This document shows positions 44,732 to 55,748 of a DNA stretch of 64,000 nt, piece after piece (positions within the stretch are counted from its first letter, which is position 1; every line of letters starts with the position of its first letter). The notes under the pieces were generated by a model, which worked only from the letters and a program-made list of their open reading frames with translations, did not search any database and was not told where the DNA came from. The position numbers and the translations under genes were made by a program. The stretch lies in the NCBI GenBank assembly GCA_019137255.1, contig WPDH01000018.1, positions 124,001 to 188,000 of the forward strand, read 5' to 3'. This DNA is from Corinectria fuckeliana (Eukaryota; Ascomycota; Sordariomycetes; Hypocreales; Nectriaceae).

Positions 44732-47700
44732 TTAACGGCGGACGGGGGCGGCTGCTTGAGGACCACCGGTGGTATCCATATTGCCCGTCAGCTCGGCCAC
44801 GCGGGCCTTGATGCGGGCGACACGGGATTCAATGGCTTGACACCGAGTTAGCTTTTGCTGGATTCAACGGGAGCTTCGAACGCAACTCACTCTCTTCCCC
44901 ACTGGTGTCGTCTTCTCCTTCGCCAGCCTTGCTGGATGCTCCTCGGGGCTGCTCATCAGTCTGGCGACTCGCGGCTCTCTCAGCAGCGTTCTTGCGAATC
45001 TGTGCCCATCGATCCTGCACCCCAGGGCCGGCGCTTTGGCTCAGCTTTTCTTCGGGCTGCTTGGTGGCTTGGCCGGAGTCCTGACGGCTTCCTCGGCCGA
45101 TTGGGGGTGGAACGGCGTCATCTTCCTCACCATCGTCATCTGGGACGAATGCGGGCACGTCCTCTAGAGGGCCTTGATTGAAGTGGGAGAGGTCCTCCTG
45201 GGGCTTGCCGGCCTCATCTACGGCAGGTGCAGGGGCGTTGGGGGCCGCCGTCACGGACTCCTCGATAGCGCCGATGGTTTCGGCGGGTGTGGGCAAATCG
45301 TGCTCCTCATGAGCTGGAACAGGAGCGGGTTCAGGCGTCCCGGCAGGTGTAGGAACCTGCTGAACAGGTGGCTCCGGCGTGGGCTGGTCTCGTCGCAACA
45401 TGGCGTTGATATCGGCGGCCGCGTTCTCAGGCAGCTTGGAGCTTCGGTTCTTGCGGAATAGTTTCCGGAAACCTCGGCCCTCTTTGGCCTCCTTGTGCAC
45501 CTTCTTTTGCAGTTTCTTGCTCTCCGGGCTTGGAGGCTCGGGAGACAACACATTATCTCGAGTAACCTCGTCAAAGATATCATCCTTGGGAGGTGAAACG
45601 GGGCTGACTGGGGGTTCGGAGACTTCAGGAGACTGAAGCTCTTCCGGCTTCTCCGCCACGGGAACGGGTTTCCTCAACGTCCCCTTGTTGGCACCTGGAG
45701 AGGCAGGAAGGGCCTCGGTAGGAGGGGACTGAGCAATAGGAGCTTGAGGGGCAGATTGAACGGGAGAAATCTGAACAGGAGCCTCGACAGGAGGAGACGG
45801 AGAAAGAGGAGAAGGGATAGGGGTTGCTTGGACAGGAGGTGCCTGATCCTTAGCGGGCACTTCAGGCGCATGCTCATGTCCGTTTGTGCCGTCATTCATC
45901 TGGAGCTCGTCGTAGAGGCGCTCCGAGGGAACTGGAGACATAGTCACGCCACGACCTGCGTTGTTGTTGGCCAAGTATGCATCCTTAATCGTACCCTTGT
46001 CGAAGTTCTTGACCCATTTGAGAGCAGATGAAGCCTCGCCGATGATAGCTGGTTGCAGCGTGAGAACACTATTAGTCTTCTCCGACATCAGCTCTGCATC
46101 AGACCGGCCTCTGCGCGTTCCAAGCTGCTGTTGGGCAGCCATTTTCTTCTCGTGCAGTTCCTGAGCTCGGAGCTGTGCAGCCTTGGCTTGGATTCTGGCG
46201 TGCGTGTCGGGACCGATACTGGCCTTGCTACCGGTATTTGCGTTCTCAAGAGCAGACTTTGCGGTAGACTTTCGCCGACCTAGACCCTTTCCACGCCTCG
46301 TCCAAGAGAAGAAGCTCTTCTTTTCTGCAATATAGGCACCATCTTCGGGTTCTGGGGCGGCACCGGCGATCATCTCCTCCATCACCAGCCAGCGACCGGT
46401 CGGGATCTTAGTCTCGATAATTGTGCACCGTCCAAATGCAGATTTGCGCTCCGCGGTTTCTTCGGGAGCCAGACTGGTCATCCAAACCCACCAGAAAGCA
46501 TCGTCAAGAGAAAACGAGGTGATGCTCGCCAGCTCACCGGGCTCTAGGGTGCGGTCGGACTCGAGTCTCGGACGGTGAGACTGGGAGCTTCGCTGTCTTG
46601 GGTGTGTTTCGATTGGAGGGAGAACCTTGTCGGGGGGGAGGAGAAGATTGGGTCTAGAGGCCGAGTTCTCATCTATGAAACCCGAGGACAGGAAATCAGC
46701 CCAAGATGGGGTCGTTGGTCTGCCGAGGTTGTTACCAGACGCAGGGGTTCTTCTCAAGGCCTGCGGCTTTCTGCGGGTGATGGCGCTCTCGTCTTCCTCA
46801 TCGTCCTCCTCCAAAGTGCTCGTGAAGCCGATATCTTCAAAACGAGACCAAGAGGCGTCGCGCAAGCTTGTCGAATGCTTAGAACTCGAAACTTGGGACT
46901 GGTTGGCGGCAGAAACGGCTTTCAGAACTCGGCGGCACTCGTCGGTCAGTGCCTGAATAGGGTCCTGGTACTCGGAAAACTCCTGTAGGGCTCGGTCCTC
47001 ATCGCGGTACTGGAAGTGGTTGGCGCGGCGCAGGAGGGCAAACGGCGTGGGGGAGACGGTGTCAACGATCATGACGACCTTGTTCGTGGGCGACATCATG
47101 AGCTCGGGTCGTTGAGGGGGGTACTCGGTCTCCTGGACGAGTTTTTGGAGGGACATGGGCAGCATTGTGATGCCGCTGACATTTTGCTCGGGGGAGAGAG
47201 ATCGGAGGTACGCGAAGAACATGTGACTCGTGGCATCGGCGGCGCTGGAAGAGATGATGAGCATATGGGTTGGAGGCGCGTTTGGGATGGCGAACTCACC
47301 TAAGCCAGGAGTTGTAGCCTCCCTCGAATCCCTTCTTGGTGTCCTTATGCTCAAAGGCCCACCAGGCGGCCATTCGTGAGAGCTTGCGCCCACCAAGGCC
47401 ATTGGTCTTGCCGTGAGCTGCAATCGCCGCCAAAAGATCGAAGTAGTCAAAGATGATGCGCTGACGAGCGCCGTTCTCGACGCTAATGGGGATGAATGTC
47501 TTGAACGAGTCTCGGGCCATGTGCGAGTCTAATAAGACGAGAGGTCAGCCACACCGTTGAAAACGCGGAATCAGCCACCTTTGCGATCCACATACCAATC
47601 TCTCCGACCTTGAATAGCTCGTAGGCATCCCAACCAACAATGCCGCCTTGAAGACGGCTCCAGCACCATTTTGCGACACCCGAGACGACCTGTAGGCGAG

Positions 47701-48168
47701 ATTAGTGCCATGACGCGGGCTTCGGAGCTGCAAGTCGACATACCATGGGCTCGGACATGCGCAGCTCTTGGAGCAGCTGCTCCCCGCGGAGGTTTTGGTG
47801 AGACTCGAAAAAGTGTCGGATGAAGGTACGCACAGCGCTGGGGTCGGAGGTAGGTCGGAAGGGCAGAAGCAGAAATGGGTGGTCGAGAGCTAGAGTAAGA
47901 CACGGAGAATTAGCAAGCGGTAGACGGAGACGCAGTGGGGAGCTAATGGAGGCACAGATGGAGGGACAGAATCCGCGGTTCACGTACCTCGGGCCTTGAG
48001 TTCCTCAGTGCAACATCGGATCAGCTCGTGAACCTCCTCGGGCTCGACAGAGGTCCGCGTATAGGCGTCGGTCCATCGAGGCTTGGGCGGGAGCAGGTCG
48101 GCGCTGTCTTTGCCCTTCTTCTTGGACTTGAAGTCCTTGCCCTTGAGGCGGGAGAAGAGGCCGGCCAT
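44732..48168 (-). CDS. msb1: Msb1/Mug8-domain (DUF1708) RhoGAP-like protein
   Basis: Six exons (47988-48168, 47744-47889, 47596-47689, 47300-47528, 44891-47244, 44732-44835) sum to exactly 1,035 codons. The start is MAGLFSRLKGKDFKSKKKGK. The first 450 residues form the Msb1/Mug8 domain, a RhoGAP-like fold. Visible segments are LDHPFLLLPFRPTSDPSAVR, ISVENGARQRIIFDYFDLLA, KLSRMAAWWAFEHKD, and the diagnostic AADATSHMFFAYLRSLSPEQ. Yeast Msb1 and fission yeast Mug8 act with Rho/Cdc42 signalling in polarised growth; the same is inferred here. The long C-terminal part is disordered, rich in Pro, Glu and Ser, with a basic segment near REGRGFRKLFRKNRSSK. The last exon encodes a short helix (IESRVARIKARVAELTG) and ends APVRR. 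All five introns have GT...AG ends and are 54-98 bases long. The symbol rests on domain recognition, not on proven orthology. Confidence 0.85.
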
Positions 48169-51100
48169 GACGGGCGACGGCGCTTTTCGTGGTGTTGATA
48201 AGGACGGGGATGGTCCAGACGCGGCGGATATTGAATGCGTTTACGCGACGGCGGGAAGGAAAGAAGGAGAGGCGGCGGGTTGGACCTGGCGACTTGAATA
48301 GCGGTGCTGCAGACTCTTTTGGGTCGGCCGCAAAACGCAGGCAAGAAAAAAAGAGCCGAAGAAAAAAGCCAAATTCCTGTCGCGACGAAAGATATGAAAA
48401 GATCAGGGGCTTTTTTTTCCTTTGGTAAGTTTGTCGCGGGGGCGGGTGCCGTCACAAACGGTCTGTACCGTGGTCGGGACGATGGCGCCAGACGACGTGT
48501 AAGTCGACGGGAGGGATCAGGAGCGGGCGGAGGCGTCGTGGGCGTAGGCGTGACCGTGACGCTGCTGGGATAGGAGAAGACTTGAAGGACGGGACGGGAC
48601 TTTTTTTTTTGGGTTGGCGCGAGTCGAAGCTCGGGTATCGAAGAAAGATGAAACGAGGTGGCCAGGGCGCTACAAATTGGCCGTCAATGTGAAGAAAAAG
48701 GGCACAAAGTGTGTGGCATGGGGTAAATGAGAGAATGATAGAATGAGAAGAAGGAGGGCTCGAACGAGGAAAGCCAATCGAAAGGACGAAGGAGGAGAGA
48801 GAGAGAGAAAGAGAGGTGCTCGATGGATGAGGGAGTGGGATGGCGGACCTTCAGGGGCGACGGGGATGCGCGCGCGACCAGGCATACTTAGGGACAGTAC
48901 ATCGTGGTCTACATAGGTACATAGTAGTACGTAGGTACAGGACTAAGATTGGGCGCCGAGTTGGGATTACAGGCATGGGGAGTCGGGACATGGGGGCATC
49001 ATCATCTGTGTGTGGGCATGGGCTAATATTTTTTGTTTTTGGGGGTGTGAGAGAGCCAGAGAGTCAGAGTGATGGGTGTGTGAGAGACAGAAACAGAGAC
49101 TGAGACTGAGATCCGAATATCAATCTCTGTCCGTGTTTGATCTGTGGTTGAGAAAATGTTTTCGTACTGTGATATTTCTTTTCGTTGGATGCTGCGGTTG
49201 GATATGACTGTGAGACAAATGGACCCCTGAATTCCGGCCAGTATTTCCCGAATCGCAAGGCTCTATACTACCATCTAGGTGTCTTTCTCGGGATATCTTG
49301 CCCTCATTTACAGATAGGAGCCTATGGCGAGACTACGGCTGCAGTGGAACACGGCCTCCGGCATCAGGGCTTTTAGATGAAGGTTTTTGGGGTTACTCAT
49401 TTCATCCGCAAGAGGTGCGAGGCTGAAGGGAAGATGCATACTATGTACCTAGATAATAGACCACGGACGGCAACGCACCCAACAACTCTGGGCTCCATCT
49501 TCATCTTTATCATCCGCAAATCCACAAACCCACAGTGCAAGACCCACCATGATTTAGATTTAGAACCCATCCCAGGGCCCCAAAAGCAGCCTAGAGCACG
49601 CTGAAGGCCCTGAAGGCTGAGAGGGCCAGCATTTGAATGGTCCCTGGGGCAGGCCTCAGCCGCCAGTTAGTTTGAGGGGCACCAACCAGTCCCTGGCATC
49701 CTGAAATTTAATGTAATTTGATTCATTGCCATTGCCAGGGTTGAGTCGATTGACTACTCCAAGCTTGGCTCCTAGCTCATGCGGGGACGGGGATTTGCCC
49801 TGGGCGCCGCGAGAGACTAGGGCTTGACTCTCAACGCGCTGGTTTTCTCTTCTCCTCCCCAACTCCCCAATACCTATTTGACGACGACGACGACGACGAC
49901 AGCAAACAAACACCAGCATCTCGATTGGGTATGATGGACGGGCAGACTGGGGCTCTTGGCCGACGAGTAGCACAGCTGGCATCGGGATCCGCGACTACGG
50001 TCCCGAAAACGGTGTCACCTTGGCGCCGTGGTTGGACGCCGTGGTCTCACTACTGCTCTGGCCGTAGTACGGATAGGTGCTAGGGGGACTATCAAGTGTC
50101 ACTGCGTTTCGTCCCGCCAAAGAACGAGCACCAACGGGTCAGGCCTTTCCGTTCCTGTTCCTGCTTCTGTTCCTGCGGCTATTCCTGTTTCGGCGAACTG
50201 TGGGCTATCGCCATGACCCACTACGAACGAACAAAGTACATTTCCACTTATCTACTTGGTATGATGCATCGGATATGAAGGCTTATTTAGTTATCGGGCT
50301 CATGGATATTTCTCCAGGCTACTAGATACGTTGGTGTGGCCTCCTCAAGTCAGTTGCTCATCGGTCTCTCCTCACAACACCATAGATCCACTTGGCCTCC
50401 AATGGCACCCCCTGCCAATATCGATCCCGTCGTTAACACCATCAAGTGACGTGGGACGACCAAGACCACTGATGCTTGAAGCTGGGCCCGCTTATCCAGC
50501 AACCACTGCCGCGTCCCCAGTAAGCTGAGAGATGGCTTCTCAAGGCGCATCTTTAGTTGATGGGATGCGTTCCTGGTCCTCGCTGCTTTTACCCTGAGCC
50601 CGCACTGGGCCTCCCCCTGATTTAGCTTCCTTCGTCACGCTGGTGGTTAGATGCACCGTTACGCATGGATATTCACCAGGCGGTTGAAGAACTCAATGCA
50701 ATTCCTGAAGACTGATACTTCCGACCAAAAACACTACTAAATAAACTTCAGTTAGCTAAAGCCAGCCAACACAGTACGCTTCTTGTGCTTAGCCGGTGCT
50801 GAAATCCTCGATGCATGGAGAAAAACTTGAATGGAGTGGGAATGAAGTATTTTCCTAGACCTAAACTTGCCAAGGTGGTGGCGGTCGAAAACCAATGGGA
50901 AGATAATCTACTCTGAGGCGATGATATCTAGGACGATGGCTGGCCTAAGCAACATGTAGCGCGGGAATCCCCCGAAGCCATCTGTTGTATAACATCCACC
51001 TTCCTTCACTTGAGTCGCGATACATCGGGTTGCCAATGCTAACCCCGGGGCGACGGGATCAAAGTCCAAGGAGCCTTGAACGCGAGCCTTCGGAATCCGA

Positions 51101-53050
51101 GTACATGCACCGGGGCCTTTGCTCTCAGTCTACTCCCGTGGCCATACGAAGCAATAGAAGAAAGCACTTGGGTCGGATGTGGACAAGGTCGAGACACCAT
51201 AATCTTCTGAAACTTAGCATGCTCGACTTCTACTATAAGGTAAAAAGAAGCTGGTATTACCTTCAATGTGCAGACCGGCTGATTCATTGCTGTGGTTGAA
51301 GCCAAGTGCGTTTTGCACATTTGAGGTCCTCGCAGCTTTACACGAGCTGTGTTTTTTTATCCGTGTTCGCCTTGATTAGCATTTACAGCTACAAATTACG
51401 TTCCCTGTCCAAACCGTCTTTACTCAACTGCTTTTCAAGATCGATGCTATTCTTGATTACTCGCCTAGGCCTAGACTAAGTCCGAGCAAGAGCAGCGAGT
51501 GTCCTAAGCCCGATTAGCGTAGCACCACTGGTCTTGAAACTCTTCTTTTCGCCATCCGAGGCGCAAGTATAGATTTCCGGTTCTTGGGATCTTCGTCAGC
51601 TCACCAATGGCAAGCGCCAAATCCATGGCTTATGTCTCGATCGTACATAGGCTCTGCTCGTGGCGGGAAACCAAAACCCCCGCTGTATGAGCTGGTATGG
51701 CCAACGCATCCCTCCGGAATCGATGTGGTGAGCTGGCACCAACTATCATTTTGCCACCGACTTCAGCCAGGTGCGTGTGCTCCAGCAACTGCCGAAGCAA
51801 GCAATTACGAAGCAATCCCGCGTCGCCGTGCTAGTCGTTGGCGTCATCCTTCTGCACCGAGATGCAAGTCAGGCAGAGCCAGCTGGAAGATGCGGGATGA
51901 AGAAAGCAATGGCCACTATACGAGGGGCCGATGTTGATGATATGCCTTAGTCTAGTGTAAAGGCCTGTATTAGCTGGGCCCCAAAGTCGATCCTAAAGTC
52001 AATCCTAAAGTCGATCCTAAAGTCTGTGTGTTGTCTCGTCCCCATCTAAACACCGGCGGTCCATATGTTTGATCCGTGATCCCGGTCTAGCTGCGAGTCT
52101 GGGACGAAACAGTGAGCTCCGTGCTCCACCACCACCACTTTCATGCTTCATGCATCTGCCGGGACTGCATGCAGTATTATTCTTCAACTCTGTCCCACGT
52201 TGACGAACGTCTTGAGGACCTGAAACACACCAGCCTTTGATTTGAGTGTTGGTTCCTGTTGGTCCACGTTGCTGCAGCTCGACCTTGTCCCGGATGTGCC
52301 CCGCGCTGCCTGACATATCCAGTTATCAATACCGTATTCAGCGGAAACGAGACGGGATAGATTCAAGTTTCCCAATCAAATCCTTTCCAAGATGCGATAC
52401 GATCTCTGGAGAGGAGGGGAGGGGTAAGAATAGCAAGAGAGGGGTGAGGTCCGATGGAGTATCTGTGCTGGAGGGTGCGTGTGATTCCGCATCTCAACCT
52501 CATCTTTTAGATCTTCATGCGTTCCGTTTTGTCGTGAGGCTGAAGGAATCATACCACCCGTAATAAATACTGGAACCTTCGGAACCGCCTTCGAGAAGCG
52601 AATTCTAGGTCAGCTTCAAGGCGTCAAACAGTGGGGATAACCTCAACACGGACGCTCTATCGAACCAGGCCGCTGGCGCTATCATCACGTAACGGACAAT
52701 AATGCCGCCCACGTATAGCTGTTCTACTCGTCCGCCCTGACCGGATGCCGTTCCGAGATGCCGAGTCTGCGCGTTTCATTTTTTCTCGACGATGTGACCC
52801 GCAAAGGCCATCACGACTTTGCAGTTGATACAGACACGTGCATGGAACTGAGACCTGACATTCATCTGTTCCTACCATATAACCCTTTTGTACACAGGCT
52901 ACCGAAGCCCTGTCGTGATCCCCAGTCGACTAAGATCACCCCTAGGACCTGTTCAAATGCCTTCCGTCCAATACATACAGCGTATACGCCGCTACCATCT
53001 GATCCATATACCTAAGAGTACGCCGGCTCCCTGAAATTGTACCCTGTTGT
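48169..53050. other. 4.9-kb gene-poor intergenic region
   Basis: No supported gene. The first 300 bases are the msb1-side promoter. Contents include a (GAC)7 run (49880-49900), a TACATAGGTAC/TACGTAGGTAC cluster (48905-48940), and a 12-base tandem repeat (51983-52024). The stretch 50600-51500 is AT-richer with many stops and may be an old, unrecognisable repeat. Confidence 0.5.
51983..52024 (+). repeat. 12-base tandem repeat, 3.5 copies
   Basis: Units AAAGTCGATCCT, AAAGTCAATCCT, AAAGTCGATCCT, then AAAGTC. The second unit differs by one base. Confidence 0.9.
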
Positions 53051-54217
53051 TCAATCCTTCTTGGGAGGTGCTGCCTCGGCCAGCTTCAAGGCCTCTTCCA
53101 GAGCCTCCTCGTCATCCTCGAAATCGCTTTCCAGGTCGTCGATCTTCTTTACCTCAACCTTGGTCACCTCGACTTGCTTCAACTCGAGGTTATTGTCAGA
53201 CTTATCGACCTCGCTGGTCTTGACCTCTGTGGCAGTCTCAGTCCCCCCAACCGAGGCCTTTGTCGAATTGCCGGGTACCAAAGCCCAGTCAATCTCGCCG
53301 TCAGCGCCGTACCGGGTCACCAGCCATTCGTTGGCCGCCTTGAAATGACCGCAGTCGAAGAAGCCCCTTGACGCACTGAGAGGGCTAGGATGCACACTTT
53401 GCAGAACGAAGTGCTTCTGTCGATCAATCTTCTGCACTCGCTTGCCAGCGGGCGTGCCCCAGGCCATGTACACGACACCCCGCGTGCGCTTCTGTGCTGT
53501 AAGGTCAATGACCCTTTGGGTGAAGCGCTCCCAGCCTCGGTTCGAATGCGAGTTGGCTTCATGTGCCCGCACCGTGAGGCAGGTATTGATCATGAGGACA
53601 CCACGGTCCGCCCATGGTGTAAGGAGACCACCCCTGTTGGGCGGTACCACAAACGATGGGTAATCTTTCTTCAGGGCAATATACATGTTCTTCAAAGAAG
53701 GCGGTGCCGGGGTCGGGGACCTCACGGAGAAAGCTAGGCCGTGGGCTTGGTTGATATTGTGGTAAGGGTCTTGGCCGACGATGACGACCTTCACGTTGTG
53801 GAACGGGGTGTGACGGGACCTGGCATCAAGAATATCAGAACAAGTTCAGCTCATGTGCGGCAGCATCGAGTTGTCCTACCATGAGTAGACATCCTCCTTG
53901 GGAGGGAACCATTTCCGCCCAGCGTTCGTCTCTCGGGCTAGGAACCTCTTCAGGTCGAGGAACTCCTTGGTGATGATGTCATCCCTGAGGTGAGCAAGCC
54001 AGCTCTCGTCTAGGGTTTCGATCTCCAGCTTCAGGAGGTCCTTCTGCTCCTGTGTCAGGCCAGCAACCCACTTGGCCTTGTTAAACTTGACCGCCGGGGG
54101 GCCGCTGACTGGCTTGGGGGCCGCGCCGAAGAATGATGCGATGCTGGCATTGGCCTTGGGCTTCTTTGCATCGGCACCGTTCGGGCTCATGTTGGCCTTG
54201 CGCTTGAGGGTCGACAT
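53051..54217 (-). CDS. ung1: uracil-DNA glycosylase Ung1
   Basis: Removes uracil from DNA at the start of base-excision repair. Exons 53880-54217 and 53051-53819 (intron of 60 bases) give 368 residues from MSTLKRKANMSPNG. The N-terminus has a KRK/KKPK nuclear signal and a PCNA-box-like NASIASFF (residues 23-30, Asn in place of Gln), as in vertebrate UNG2. The catalytic loop GQDPYHN has Asp at 130. The GVLMINTCLTVR and HPSPLSA motifs are intact. After the family's usual end (GADGEIDWALVPG) there is an unusual acidic, Lys/Glu-rich tail of about 70 residues (for example DDLESDFEDDEEALEEALK). The frame stays open upstream to an ATG at 54445. That start would add 76 basic, nearly acid-free residues resembling a mitochondrial presequence, giving 444 residues. 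Both starts are plausible. Confidence 0.95.
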
Positions 54218-55748
54218 GGCGATAATCTGGGGGTGGAGACGGCTGATGGCTGGTGGCCGATGCACAAACAGACCTCCTACTGAGCGAGGCCCTCGTGAAA
54301 CTTGGGTTCGCAGCGAATGAATCGTGTCTGGCTTTATCAAAGAGCATACGAAGTACGGTGGAAAACGTCGTAGCAACAATCGTGGGGAGACTGAGTGGAG
54401 GGTGGGCTGCCTTTTTGACGAAGTGACTTGGATTTTCGTAGGCACCGTAGCGAGGTCGGGGGTTTGAATTGGAGGCTGAGGTCAGACGCGTTGCGGCGAC
54501 GCGATCAGACTACAGCCATTTAGCTTTCACGCGCTACCCGTGACTTTCGTGATTCACTACGGTACTTTCGTCGCACTGGGGGAAGAAATCCAGGGGCGGG
54601 TGTTAGTGGCTGAGACGCTAAGCCAGGTACCTATCCAACTGTCTGGGGTTTACCTTATGTTTATGGGTCGTTATGGCACCATCCATGGATGCTATAGGCG
54701 AAGCGGTCCAGGGCAGCCTGCAGAAACAATTGCTTTTGCTGCTCTGGTAATTAGCGGACGGAGGCAAACGGGCGAGAAGGGAACTTTGGTCTTTGTTGTC
54801 TTATTATTGCGTGACTTAGCTCCTTACGTACCTAGGTAGGCAGTAAAGTGTCGGACATTTGACGCATGTACAGATCGTATCATGGCTGCGCCTAGAGCAG
54901 TGTTTCCAAGCTGCTGCTACTGTCACTTTCAGCGCCCAGAACGTCACGATTGGCCGACACGAGTTATTGAAGCGCACTACTTCGTACTCACAGACGATAC
55001 TCACAGACGGTATTTATTCTTCGATATGCACTCTTCGGGACGTCCTTTGAACAATCGACCCTAAGCACTTAGACCTAGTTTTAAGTACCCAAAGGAACAT
55101 GCCTCAACCCTTGACAAGCTGGTATTCAGGGGTATTTAAAGGGGGTTCCATAATAACTGCAACCTGGAAGTCTTTAGACGTTCTGAAAGTAGTGTTCTTG
55201 AGGCGCTGTCTTAAGAAGAGCATCATGACAACATTGGTAACTAATGTACTGACACAGAGAGTAGGTCACTCACTGGTGAGCGACTACGTCGACTTGTCCC
55301 AGGTAACTGCAGCTGAAGTGCGATGCAGTATCACAATTTAGGTAAGCAGAAAAGCTTCACGACTCCCAATCTCTAGCAAGCCATATTTGGTGCGTCCTAG
55401 GGACCCCATCGAAGTTTTCTTGTGTTTCAGCCCAAGCCGTCGACGTCGAAGCAAACGATTAACAATGCCATTAAATCCTGCTCGCCAGACTGGAGATTTT
55501 GGTTGTCTGGCAACCTTCCTTAGTCAGCCGGTGACGAGATGGCGCTTGGCCAGTTTCGGCTGGTGCAGCGTCGGACACATTACCTTATGTACTTCGTAAG
55601 CTTCAAGTGGACAGCTAGCTTGTTACTGCAGTCGCAGCTCAATCCGCACCCCGCGAAACCAAGACAACAACGGCCGCATCCTAGATCTCGGAAGCTCGTC
55701 ATGCCCAGTGCCTTCACCGACTCTTTAGGCACATAGTAATTGCCCGGC
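54218..55748. other. divergent region between ung1 and hrd3
   Basis: 54218-54445 can be read as an N-terminal extension of ung1. The rest has no coding support. It contains a TACCTAGGTAGG element at 54828-54839. Confidence 0.5.

Noticed and set aside
50600..51500. Possible decayed transposon
   Set aside because: AT-rich with many stops, but I could find no inverted ends, long repeats or transposase motifs.
53539..53548. GGTTCGAATG resembling a tRNA B box
   Set aside because: Lies inside the ung1 coding exon and has no matching A box or cloverleaf around it.
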